From: Candidatus Thalassarchaeaceae archaeon
Lineage (GTDB): Archaea; Thermoplasmatota; Poseidoniia; Poseidoniales; Thalassarchaeaceae
Assembly (NCBI GenBank): GCA_029250605.1
Contig: JAQXEZ010000014.1
Location: forward strand, 1 to 64,000
Reading direction: 5' to 3'
Length of the DNA: 64,000 bases
Below the pieces are notes generated by a model, which was not told where the DNA came from, did no database searches, and saw only the letters and a program-made list of their open reading frames with translations. Of the stretch, positions 1 through 7,532 are shown piece by piece (position 1 is the stretch's first letter; each line of letters opens with the position of its first letter). Made by a program: the position numbers and the translations under genes.

Positions 1-54
1 TCCTTGAATAACTGACCCCTCTGAGGACCCTCTGACCTCCATACGCTTAGAGGG

Positions 55-105
55 TAGCGTGTGAGCGGTATCGCAGTCAGACGGTATCTGTGATTCGCAT
101 TGTGG
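55..105. repeat. Left arm of long inverted repeat bracketing the Fas1-HxlR gene
   Basis: This 51-bp segment matches the reverse complement of 2352-2402 with two mismatches. Within it, 62-102 is a 41-bp perfect match to 2355-2395. Weaker similarity continues inward to about 135, including a shared ctccctag block at 115-122. The two arms enclose about 2.25 kb that contain one gene. Both outer ends are followed by ggg, too short to be called a target-site duplication. Confidence 0.93.
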
Positions 106-141
106 TTAGTGGGTTCTCCCTAGAAACCCTTGAGAGCCTTA

Positions 142-179
142 GTAACACCCTTGTTACCCTTGAGTAACGAGTTTGTTAC
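142..179. promoter_or_regulatory. Phased array of four GTAAC/GTTAC half-sites (putative operator)
   Basis: GTAAC occurs at 142-146 and 164-168. Its reverse complement GTTAC occurs at 153-157 and 175-179. The four half-sites start exactly 11 bp apart and alternate in orientation, giving two adjacent GTAAC-N6-GTTAC palindromes on one face of the helix. The array ends about 15 bp upstream of the TATA-like box. HxlR/YodB-family regulators bind short palindromes of this general kind, so autoregulation by the downstream winged-helix protein is an attractive inference. Confidence 0.6.
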
Positions 180-194
180 TACCACAAACGGTAC

Positions 195-202
195 TTTATA
201 TT
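195..202 (+). promoter_or_regulatory. TATA box of the Fas1-HxlR gene
   Basis: TTTATATT is a good archaeal TATA-like box. Its centre lies about 27 bp before the ATG at 226, the usual distance from TATA box to transcription start. That predicts a leaderless or nearly leaderless transcript starting at the ATG, and it decides the choice of start. Confidence 0.55.
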
Positions 203-225
203 CTGTAAGTAGAGCATGGGGGCTT

Positions 226-2304
226 ATGTCCCGAATGAAAACGCTGTTTGTTTGCATGATCTTGGTAGCCCTTCCTGCATCTCAAGTAAGTGCTGATGTT
301 GATGAGTCGAATTCAAACCCGGAGGTAACTATTGGATTTGGCAATGTTACGAATGACACCCTGGTATTCACCATGGATACCTCTGTAGATGTGTATGTAT
401 ACCAAGTAACATTGGCTTGGGAGACTGGTGCTGTTTACTGTGGCATCTCAGGATCCGGTGGACTCTCTGAAGAACATAACTTGTTTGTTAGCGTCCTTTA
501 TGCTGGGTGTTTGACAACAGGATACTATTATGGCGCTCAGGGAAATTACTGGATCCCCTCAGGTAGTAATGATACTCTCACATCTATTTTCTATCAATCC
601 AACAGCCCTGAGGTATGCATCGGGAATGCGACCTATACAGTCATGTTACCCGATGGGGAGTTCGAAACTCGACAAGCAGACTTTGATCCCAATGATTGTC
701 TGAGTTATACTATGTATGAAAGAGAATGGCCATATGATGTATGGTATGAGCTTGATGAAAACGACAATGAATCACTCCCCACCAGTCCACTTAGATTTGA
801 CCCTGGAAATGATGTTCCGACTGTTTTGCAGGATGATGGTTCGTTCGACATTTTGATTTCCGCATTGAACATTACAGGTCTTTTGGACTTTACAAGAGAA
901 GGAAATAGCCCCAACATGGGATTCACGATGATTGCACCTACAGACGAGGCATTCCAAGACATTGGTTTTGACTTAGATGATGTGGACACGCAAGAGGAGA
1001 TAGACATCCTCACCGAGATTCTTCTACATCATACAACTATCCACCCCGAGGGGTACACTAGTGCTGTAGTTTGGTTCGGTGATGAAAATTGCACCGAAGT
1101 AGACTACGAGCTTAATGTCGGGAACGGAGAGTACGCTGAACCTGGAAACTATTCCTCATGGACCGAGACACACACTGTCTCTGATGACTGCCAGGGCAAC
1201 AGGACCATTGGTGGAGCGAACGTGACCTACTTCCAAGGAGTGTCGAATGGAGTGATAGCAGTAATTGACTCAGTTTTGATTCCCGATAGCCTAGCCTCGC
1301 CACCTCAGGCTAATGAGCCAAGGTTCAATCCTAGATCTGATATTCCAACCAATCTAGAGGATGATGGAGAATTTGGAGACTTAATGGATGCATTGGGAAT
1401 GACTATGTTGATGGACGACATTACTATCGAGAATAACTCTCAGATGGGAATGACAATTTTTGCACCAACAGATGAGGCATTTGCTGCGGCTGGAATAAAT
1501 CTTGACGACTACGAGAGTCTCCAGGAGCTAGAGGGCTTGTCTGAAATCCTCCTAAATCATATTTCATTTGACTGGGTTTTATCATTCCCTGATGAATGTA
1601 CGCCCACAGAGTTAGACATGGAAACTACAGATTCATTTTCGATAGCCATTTCAAATGATTGTGAAGGTAATATATTCGTCAATGAAGCAAAGGTTCTCTA
1701 TTCCCAAGGAGTGGAAAATGGAGTTATTATCGTCATCGATCAAATACTGATGCCAATAGAAGAAGAACCTGTGGAGGAGCCTGTGGAGGAGCCTGTCAAA
1801 GAACCAGAGATAGAATTTGAAAATACTGGAGGACCCGGTGCCGATGCCGAAGCATCGAGCGAATCTAGTTTGGTGCCCAGAACTACGATGGTTCTTGGAG
1901 GATTAGCAATTATCAGTATGTTAGTTATTCTAATTGGAACGGCAGCAGGGACCTCCAAACGGAATCGTATGGAATCCATAACGGAAGAAGATACCCCTGA
2001 TGTAGATGATTTACTAGTGTTACTTTCACGATCAAAAATGGTTCAAATTATTCGCGTACTACATTCAGCGGAAAATCCGATAAGATTTACAGAACTAAAG
2101 GAAAGAGTTGACACATCTTCGACAACCCTTACCAGAAGACTAGGTGAATTAGAGGATTACCAATTGGTTGAGAGAACTGAACTTCAGACAGTCCCAGTCA
2201 CTGTAGCGTACAAGCTGACAGACTCAGGATCAGCATTATTGCCTAGTCTAGAGTCGTTTTTCGAGTGGGCAATTGAAGAAAGCCCCGAGGGTGTTCCAAA
2301 CTAA
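226..2304 (+). CDS. Membrane-anchored Fas1-domain protein with cytosolic HxlR-type winged helix
   Basis: This 692-residue protein is a probable one-component transmembrane transcription regulator. An N-terminal signal peptide (residues 1-25, ending ASQVSADV) is followed by a Cys-containing domain of unknown family (about 30-185, four cysteines). Two fasciclin/Fas1 domains follow (about 190-353 and 366-510), each with the block APTDEAF. Next come a Glu/Pro/Val repeat linker (512-531), one membrane helix (about 554-575) and a C-terminal winged helix (about 594-685). The winged helix resembles HxlR: it has FTELK, a recognition-helix region TTLTRRLGELE, and a wing followed by YKLTDSG. Fas1 domains usually mediate adhesion or ligand binding, while HxlR proteins are normally small and soluble. 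The start at 226 fits the TATA box; an ATG at 235 is also possible. Two rows counted by hand gave 42-43% GC, against about 70% in the carboxylase genes to the right. The regulatory role is inferred. Confidence 0.8.
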   Translation: MSRMKTLFVCMILVALPASQVSADVDESNSNPEVTIGFGNVTNDTLVFTMDTSVDVYVYQVTLAWETGAVYCGISGSGGLSEEHNLFVSVLYAGCLTTGYYYGAQGNYWIPSGSNDTLTSIFYQSNSPEVCIGNATYTVMLPDGEFETRQADFDPNDCLSYTMYEREWPYDVWYELDENDNESLPTSPLRFDPGNDVPTVLQDDGSFDILISALNITGLLDFTREGNSPNMGFTMIAPTDEAFQDIGFDLDDVDTQEEIDILTEILLHHTTIHPEGYTSAVVWFGDENCTEVDYELNVGNGEYAEPGNYSSWTETHTVSDDCQGNRTIGGANVTYFQGVSNGVIAVIDSVLIPDSLASPPQANEPRFNPRSDIPTNLEDDGEFGDLMDALGMTMLMDDITIENNSQMGMTIFAPTDEAFAAAGINLDDYESLQELEGLSEILLNHISFDWVLSFPDECTPTELDMETTDSFSIAISNDCEGNIFVNEAKVLYSQGVENGVIIVIDQILMPIEEEPVEEPVEEPVKEPEIEFENTGGPGADAEASSESSLVPRTTMVLGGLAIISMLVILIGTAAGTSKRNRMESITEEDTPDVDDLLVLLSRSKMVQIIRVLHSAENPIRFTELKERVDTSSTTLTRRLGELEDYQLVERTELQTVPVTVAYKLTDSGSALLPSLESFFEWAIEESPEGVPN
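1765..1806 (+). repeat. 12-bp tandem repeat in the periplasmic linker
   Basis: Three 12-bp units start at 1765, 1777 and 1789, followed by half a unit. They encode repeated Glu-Glu-Pro-Val between the second Fas1 domain and the membrane helix. Such acidic Pro-rich stalks are extended spacers and can change length by slippage in steps of four residues without a frameshift. Confidence 0.85.
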
Positions 2305-2351
2305 CACGTTCAATGGGACCCCTCAATGGTCTGCTAGGGAGGACCGTCAGA

Positions 2352-2402
2352 CCCCAATGCGAATCACAGATACCGTCTGACTGCGATACCGCTCATACGC
2401 TA
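2352..2402. repeat. Right arm of long inverted repeat bracketing the Fas1-HxlR gene
   Basis: This is the partner of 55-105 in inverted orientation. The perfect core is 2355-2395, and weaker inward similarity reaches about 2318. It lies about 50 bp after the stop codon of the Fas1-HxlR gene and about 90 bp before the DUF1737-like gene. The right arm falls outside any convincing coding sequence. Confidence 0.93.
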
Positions 2403-2493
2403 GGGAATCACTACCGAGCAGTCACTCAGTGGGAATGCAACAGAACCTCGCTCATGCGATGCCTCCTTCAACTGACAGCGAGTGCGCGGCTTG

Positions 2494-2685
2494 ATGGAAT
2501 ACAAGATGGTGACTGCGGGAACCCGCGAAAACGGGGGCCAAGGAGTGAAAGAGGACAGCGTGGAGCTGGTGGCAGTGTTGGACGCTAAGGTCAAAGACGC
2601 CATCAGACTTGGATGGCGACCGGTCGGCGTCGTCGTCACAGGTCCAGATGGTAGATTGAACCAGACGATGGTCAGAGTGCGCTGA
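2494..2685 (+). CDS. DUF1737-like small protein
   Basis: This protein has 63 residues and begins MEYKMVTAG. The pattern is a short strand (EYKMVTA), an amphipathic helix (VELVAVLDAKVKDAIRLGW), then RPVGVVVTGPDG and a final strand ending NQTMVRVR. It resembles DUF1737, a small family of unknown function whose members typically read 'YKVVTA...L...V...I..GW.P.GG......QAMV'. It lies between the right inverted-repeat arm and an AT-rich convergent gap. Its base composition matches the GC-rich genes to its right rather than the Fas1 gene. An upstream start at 2482 is possible, but ATG 2494 fits the family N-terminus. Confidence 0.6.
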   Translation: MEYKMVTAGTRENGGQGVKEDSVELVAVLDAKVKDAIRLGWRPVGVVVTGPDGRLNQTMVRVR

Positions 2686-2968
2686 GGTCAAGCCGGCTCA
2701 CTCCCAGCGCCTCGAGGGAGGCAATAGACCCAGTGACGAATATATGGGCCTCCATTCAATCAACCGTGGTCACTAGGGTTACCCATACTCCCAATAAACT
2801 ACCCCTATTAGACAGGGTTCGGACTCACACGCTAGTCTCTTTTCCTATGATGCCTTATTACTACACCAACAATTGAAGAAAAAATGATAATTATGAATAT
2901 CAATGGCGGGTCATTGATTGGGATATTTTTGGTAGCAAGTCCATTCTTGTTCTGAAATGTTCCCTACC
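2686..2968. other. AT-rich convergent intergenic region
   Basis: This gap lies between the DUF1737-like gene (plus) and the biotin carrier gene (minus). It turns AT-rich after about 2780, with short A and T runs at 2876-2886 and 2923-2932 that could end transcription from both sides. A 23-codon hydrophobic reading frame at 2884-2955 was considered and not accepted. No RNA gene or other repeat was seen. Confidence 0.5.
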
Positions 2969-3472
2969 TCATTCAATGGGCTTGATCTCCACCAGCGAGG
3001 ACCCCATGTCCACCCTGTCCCCTTCGGAGAAGTGGACCTTGGTTATCTCCCCGGGCTTGGGAGCGAGTATCTTGTGCTCCATCTTCATCGCCTCCAGGGT
3101 CATCAGGTGCTGCCCCTCTCGTACCCTCTGGCCCTCCTTGGCCATGACCTGGAGTACGGTCCCCGGCATCGGGGCCTTGAGGCTGCCCTCGTTGGAGGAT
3201 GCCTTGCTGCCCTGCTCGTGGAAGAGGACCTCGTGGGCCCTGCCGTCCATGTGGACCCACCACGTGTCCCCGGTCCTGGTCACGTGGGCCAGCTTGGACT
3301 CCCCCCCGACCCTGACTGTCACCCTGCCCGGCTTGCCCTCCGCCTCTACCGATGTCTCGGGGATGTGGGCCTCGGTGCCGTCCCTCGTTAGCGAGGTGAT
3401 GGAGACCGAGCCCTCGCTCTCCTGCAACGAGGCCTTGTACCTCTCCTGGCGGTCGGGAACGCTCCACTCCAT
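2969..3472 (-). CDS. Biotin carboxyl carrier subunit of methylcrotonyl-CoA (acyl-CoA) carboxylase
   Basis: This 167-residue protein carries the biotin that shuttles carboxyl groups between the biotin carboxylase and the carboxyltransferase. The C-terminal half is a biotinyl domain with the motif EAMKMEH, making Lys130 the predicted biotinylated residue, preceded by APMPGTV. The N-terminal half (about 15-90) has beta-rich sequence with WWVHMDGRAHEV, like the domain that joins the biotin carboxylase and carrier parts in fused MccA/PccA proteins. The gene starts 9 bp after the biotin carboxylase gene ends, so the usual single alpha subunit is encoded here as two proteins. Confidence 0.9.
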   Translation of the reverse strand: MEWSVPDRQERYKASLQESEGSVSITSLTRDGTEAHIPETSVEAEGKPGRVTVRVGGESKLAHVTRTGDTWWVHMDGRAHEVLFHEQGSKASSNEGSLKAPMPGTVLQVMAKEGQRVREGQHLMTLEAMKMEHKILAPKPGEITKVHFSEGDRVDMGSSLVEIKPIE

Positions 3473-3481
3473 GGCATCACC

Positions 3482-5032
3482 TCAGGGGAATGTCCTCCCG
3501 AGGGTCCTGAACGGGTCCCCCTGGTGGCCGGTGTGGTCGTCCAAGGCCTCCGTGCCCGCGACCTGCTGCCTATCGATGCCGAGCCTCTGGGCGGCGGCGG
3601 CCACAGCCACCAGCGTGTGATGGTCCGGTTCCGGGCCGCTGAGCTCGCTGGGGTCGGTGGAGTCCAGGAAGTCCGTGTCTATCCTCCCGCCCTGGAAGGA
3701 ATCGTGGGATAGCGAGTTGCGCAGGAAGCCGATGTTCGTCCTGACACCGAGGACCACGAAGGACGAGAGTGCGTTGTCCAGCCTCCTGATGGCTGACTTC
3801 CTGTCAGGTGCGTGGACGATCAGCTTGGCAAGCATCGGGTCGAACTCGATCGTGACCGAGTCCCCCTCGCGCACACCGGAGTCCACCCTGATGCCTGGCC
3901 CCGATGGGGGCCTCCATACGGCTAGCTCCCCTGTTGATGGGAGGAAGCCCCGACTGGGGTCCTCCGCGTACACCCTGGCCTCTATCGAGTGCCCGTTCTG
4001 GGAGACCTCCTGCTGCGAAATGCCGAGAGGCAGACCTGCTGCAACCTCGAACTGCTTCTGGACGAGGTCGATCCCAGTTGTCATCTCGGTTACCGGGTGC
4101 TCCACCTGAATCCTCGTGTTCATCTCCAGGAAGAAGAACTCGCCGTTGCTGGCGAGGAGGAACTCCACCGTCCCCGCACCAACGTAGCCGACGGAGCGGG
4201 CTGCGGTCACTGCCGCGTGTCCCATTGCGTCCCTGGTGCCGGGACTGACTGCCGGCGATGGCGCCTCCTCGATCACCTTCTGGTACCTGCGTTGCAGGGA
4301 GCAGTCCCTCTCGTTGAGGTGGATGGCGCCGCCCTGGGAGTCGCATAGGACCTGGATCTCCACGTGCCTGGCCCTCTTCAGGAGCCTCTCGATGTACACG
4401 GTCCCGTCGCCGAAGGCGGCCGAGGCCTCCCTGGCTGCAGCCTCGAACTCGCTCCTGAGGTTCTTCGGAACCGATACCGCCCTCATCCCCTTGCCGCCGC
4501 CACCGGCACTCGCCTTGATCAGGAGGGGGTAGCCCACCTTCGCAGCCGCGCTGGCGAGGGCCCCGAGGTGGTCGGCTCCCTCCTCGACCGGTATCTGCTC
4601 GCCTGGGATCACGGGGACCCCCGATTCGATCATCAGCGAGCGGGCGGAGATCTTGTCCCCCATCGTCTCTATGGCATGTGCCGAGGGTCCGATCCATCGT
4701 ATCCCCGCGGCCTCGACCGCGCTTGCGAAGTCCGACCTCTCCGACAGGAACCCGTATCCGGGGTGTATCGCATCCGCCCCCGTTGACCGTGCCGCCTCGA
4801 TTATGGAGCTCCCGTTGAGGTACGTCATCTCGAGCGTGTCGCCCTCTAGGAGGACCGCCTCGTCGGCGATCTCGACGTGCAGTGAGGATGAGTCGGACTC
4901 CGAGAAGACGGCCACGCATGAGAGCCCGGCCTCCTTGGCCGCCTGGAGGACCCTCACCGCTATCTCGCCCCGGTTCGCTACCAGGACCTTGGAGAATGGG
5001 CTGGGCGCATCCGACATCCACTCCAGCGACAT
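3482..5032 (-). CDS. Biotin carboxylase subunit of methylcrotonyl-CoA (acyl-CoA) carboxylase
   Basis: This 516-residue ATP-grasp enzyme carboxylates biotin with ATP and bicarbonate. The N-terminal block FSKVLVANRGEIAVRV, the glycine-rich ATP loop GGGGKGMRAV and the active-site block EMNTRIQVEHPVTE are all present. The length covers the biotin carboxylase domain but not the carrier domain, which is the next gene. I start it at ATG 5032, overlapping nothing and adjacent to the hydratase stop at 5035; ATG 5017 is also plausible. A longer frame to 5149 would overlap the hydratase gene and adds no family sequence. The substrate is inferred from the MccB-like partner at 5906. Confidence 0.9.
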   Translation of the reverse strand: MSLEWMSDAPSPFSKVLVANRGEIAVRVLQAAKEAGLSCVAVFSESDSSSLHVEIADEAVLLEGDTLEMTYLNGSSIIEAARSTGADAIHPGYGFLSERSDFASAVEAAGIRWIGPSAHAIETMGDKISARSLMIESGVPVIPGEQIPVEEGADHLGALASAAAKVGYPLLIKASAGGGGKGMRAVSVPKNLRSEFEAAAREASAAFGDGTVYIERLLKRARHVEIQVLCDSQGGAIHLNERDCSLQRRYQKVIEEAPSPAVSPGTRDAMGHAAVTAARSVGYVGAGTVEFLLASNGEFFFLEMNTRIQVEHPVTEMTTGIDLVQKQFEVAAGLPLGISQQEVSQNGHSIEARVYAEDPSRGFLPSTGELAVWRPPSGPGIRVDSGVREGDSVTIEFDPMLAKLIVHAPDRKSAIRRLDNALSSFVVLGVRTNIGFLRNSLSHDSFQGGRIDTDFLDSTDPSELSGPEPDHHTLVAVAAAAQRLGIDRQQVAGTEALDDHTGHQGDPFRTLGRTFP

Positions 5033-5034
5033 GT

Positions 5035-5901
5035 TCAGACTTCCCGGTCCTCTTGGGACCAGGCTGGCTTCCTGCCATCCAGGAATGCAGAGAGTCCCTC
5101 CTGCCCCTCGGGGGAGCCGCGCATCTTGCTGGTTAGGTCGAGCGTCCATGACCTCAGTGACTCGTCGTCACCCTCCCAGCGGTCCAGCTCGGACACCATC
5201 CGCTTGGCTGACGTCACGGCTAATGGTCCGGAGGTCATCACCTCGGAGGTGACCCGTGAGACCGAGCCCTCCATGTCCTCAGCGCTTCCAGCGACCTCGT
5301 CGACGAACCCTATCCTGAGGGCCTCCTCCGAGCCTATCCTGGATGCGAGCATGGCCAGCCTCCGGAATCCAGCGCTTCCTAGTCGACGGTACACGTAGGG
5401 GCCGATCACCGCTGCGGAGATCCCGAGCTTTGCCTCGGACAGAGCGATCCTCGTATTGGGCTCGGCGATGACGTGGTCCGAGCATGCGACCAGACCCGCT
5501 CCTCCTCCGAGGGCGACACCCTGGACGCATGCGATTGTGAAGCAAGGATGGGACCAGAGCCCGTGGAACAGCCTGTCGAGCCTCTCCGAGTCCTCCCGGT
5601 TCTCCTCTGGCGTCTTCCCCCCGCCGTCACGCATCATGTTGATGTCGGCCCCGGCGCAGAAGTGCTTGCCCTCTGACCTGATGACGAGGGCTCTGAGGTT
5701 TGGGGAGCCGTCTGCGGATAGCAGCTCGCCCGTGTTGCCCACCGACCTCTCTGCGGTCCATTCCAGGACCTCGGCCATCTCGGAGATTATCTGCGCGTTC
5801 AGCGCATTGAAGACGTCCGTCCTGTCGAGGGTCAGGTTGGCTACTGCGCCGTCGAGTTCCAGCCTGCAGAGCTCGGTTTCTGGAATTGGGCCTGGAGTCA
5901 A
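5035..5901 (-). CDS. Enoyl-CoA hydratase family protein, probable methylglutaconyl-CoA hydratase
   Basis: This crotonase-fold enzyme has about 288 residues. It shows the CoA-binding and oxyanion motifs ADINMMRDGG and GVALGGGAGLVACSDHVIAE, and LSEAKLGISAA. Placed between the MccB-like carboxyltransferase and the biotin carboxylase, it most likely hydrates 3-methylglutaconyl-CoA, the product of MCC, in leucine degradation. No ATG lies upstream of the conserved N-terminus. A TTG at 5901 gives MTPGPIPETE and sits 4 bp after the carboxyltransferase stop, so I use it. The frame stays open to 6096 inside the upstream gene, but that extension is Arg/Ser/Thr-rich and unlike the family. Confidence 0.85.
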   Translation of the reverse strand: MTPGPIPETELCRLELDGAVANLTLDRTDVFNALNAQIISEMAEVLEWTAERSVGNTGELLSADGSPNLRALVIRSEGKHFCAGADINMMRDGGGKTPEENREDSERLDRLFHGLWSHPCFTIACVQGVALGGGAGLVACSDHVIAEPNTRIALSEAKLGISAAVIGPYVYRRLGSAGFRRLAMLASRIGSEEALRIGFVDEVAGSAEDMEGSVSRVTSEVMTSGPLAVTSAKRMVSELDRWEGDDESLRSWTLDLTSKMRGSPEGQEGLSAFLDGRKPAWSQEDREV

Positions 5902-5905
5902 TGTC

Positions 5906-7465
5906 TCACATCCTGAACACGCCGTAGCGAGTCTCTGGCATGGGGGCGTTGAGGCTGGCGGAAATAGATAGCCCCAGAACGTCCCTGGTGTCCCTTGGGT
6001 CGATGACCCCGTCGTCCCAGAGCCTCCCTGTGGAGTAGTACGGGCTGCTCTCGCGCTCGTACTTGGCGCGGATCTCGTCCGGGTCCTCCTTGCCAACCGT
6101 GGACAGCACGCTGGCTGCCTGCTCCCCCCCCATCACGCTGATCCTGGCGTTGGGCCACATGAACAGGAAGCGTGGGTCGTAGGCCCTGCCGCACATCCCG
6201 TAGTTCCCGGCTCCGTGGGAGCCCCCGATGATCACTGTGAACTTGGGCACTGGCACGCAGGACACCGCGGTGACCAGCTTGGCGCCGTCCTTTGCGATCC
6301 CTCCCGACTCGGCCTCCCGACCAACCATGAATCCGGTGATGTTCTGCAGGAATACCAGCGGGACGCCCCTCTGGCCGCAGAGCTCTACGAAGTGAGCCCC
6401 CTTCAGGGATGACTCGGAGAAGAGTATCCCGTTGTTCGCCACTATCCCGACGGGGTAGCCGTGGATCCTGGCGAACCCGCAGACCAGGGTATTCCCGTAC
6501 CGGCGCTTGAACTCGTGGAACTTGGACCCGTCGACTATCCTTGAGATGACGTCCCTGACGTCATACGGCGTCCTGTTGTCCCCCGGGATGATACCCATCA
6601 GGTCCTCGACGTCGTATGCCGGTGGCTCGGATGGCTTGGAGTCCAGCCTGTGCTTGGGGGGGATGTTGAGGTTCTCGACAATGTTCCGGACCATCCTGAG
6701 CGCGTCTTCCTCGTCCTCCGCGTAGTGGTCCGCGACACCGGACTTCGAGGTGTGCACCTCGGCCCCTCCTAGGTCCTGCGAGGAGACCTCCTCCCCCGTG
6801 GCTGCCTTGACTAGTGGTGGGCCTGCGAGGAATATCGTCCCGTTCCCCTTCACGATGATCGACTCGTCGGACATCGCGGGGATGTATGCCCCGCCGGCCG
6901 TGCACGAACCCAGTACAGCAGCGACCTGGGGTATTCCCTTGCTGGATAGTATCGCCTGGTTCCTGAAGATCCTGCCGAAGTGGAGCTTGTCTGGGAACAC
7001 CTCGTCCTGCATCGGGAGGAACGCCCCCCCGGAGTCCACGAGGTAGATGCAAGGGAGGTTGTTATCCTCCGCGATCTCCTGGGCCCTGATGTGCTTCTTG
7101 ACGGTCATGGGGTAGTATGACCCTCCCTTTACCGTGGCGTCGTTGGCTACGAACATGCACTCCTTTCCGTGGACGAGCCCGATTCCCGTGACTATCCCCG
7201 CTGACCTAGCCCTCCCGTCGTATAGCCCGTCTGCGGCTAGCGCGGAGGTCTCCAGGAAGGGTGATCCGGGGTCGCAGACCTCTGCTATCCTCTCCCTTGG
7301 CAGGCTCTTCCCGCGGTCCCTGTGCCTCTGGAAGTGGGGTTCGTCGCCGGACCTCCTTACTTCGTCCAGTTTGGACTTCAGCACCTCAGCGAGGGAACCG
7401 TTCCTCTGCCTACGCTGAGCGAAGTCCTCGCCACTCGAATCGACCCCGTTTGGCAACCTCTCCAT
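5906..7465 (-). CDS. mccB: Methylcrotonyl-CoA carboxylase carboxyltransferase (beta) subunit
   Basis: This 519-residue carboxyltransferase moves the carboxyl group from biotin to the acyl-CoA. Characteristic MCC-beta blocks include [49 protein letters not shown] and [17 protein letters not shown], which fit MccB better than propionyl-CoA carboxylase. The downstream enoyl-CoA hydratase supports a leucine pathway role. It is the first gene of a four-gene run (mccB, hydratase, biotin carboxylase, carrier). The start is ATG 7465 (MERLPNG); an in-frame TTG at 7501 is less likely. Confidence 0.88.
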   Translation of the reverse strand: MERLPNGVDSSGEDFAQRRQRNGSLAEVLKSKLDEVRRSGDEPHFQRHRDRGKSLPRERIAEVCDPGSPFLETSALAADGLYDGRARSAGIVTGIGLVHGKECMFVANDATVKGGSYYPMTVKKHIRAQEIAEDNNLPCIYLVDSGGAFLPMQDEVFPDKLHFGRIFRNQAILSSKGIPQVAAVLGSCTAGGAYIPAMSDESIIVKGNGTIFLAGPPLVKAATGEEVSSQDLGGAEVHTSKSGVADHYAEDEEDALRMVRNIVENLNIPPKHRLDSKPSEPPAYDVEDLMGIIPGDNRTPYDVRDVISRIVDGSKFHEFKRRYGNTLVCGFARIHGYPVGIVANNGILFSESSLKGAHFVELCGQRGVPLVFLQNITGFMVGREAESGGIAKDGAKLVTAVSCVPVPKFTVIIGGSHGAGNYGMCGRAYDPRFLFMWPNARISVMGGEQAASVLSTVGKEDPDEIRAKYERESSPYYSTGRLWDDGVIDPRDTRDVLGLSISASLNAPMPETRYGVFRM

Positions 7466-7532
7466 ATCACTCGCTCTGCCAGAGTGCAGGGGAGTCTTCA
7501 ATTGAATGGGCCGTGAGTCGTGTTTTCACTAT

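Noticed and set aside
1-54. Short stem 27-33/49-55 left of the inverted repeat as a terminator
   Set aside because: The stem is only 7 bp with a 15-nt loop and no T run follows. The left neighbour is outside the window, so the role cannot be judged.
2313-2588. Plus-strand 91-codon reading frame covering the right inverted-repeat arm
   Set aside because: It is made of repeat sequence and overlaps the DUF1737-like gene in another frame. It shows no family similarity and the composition is not protein-like.
2884-2955. 23-codon hydrophobic reading frame in the AT-rich gap
   Set aside because: It is too short, AT-rich hydrophobic codons are expected by chance here, and there is no ribosome-binding site. 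It lies in a convergent gap better explained as a terminator region.
3804-5078. Long minus-strand frame inside the biotin carboxylase gene
   Set aside because: It is Arg/Gly/Pro-rich out-of-frame translation of a GC-rich gene. The in-frame protein has all ATP-grasp motifs.
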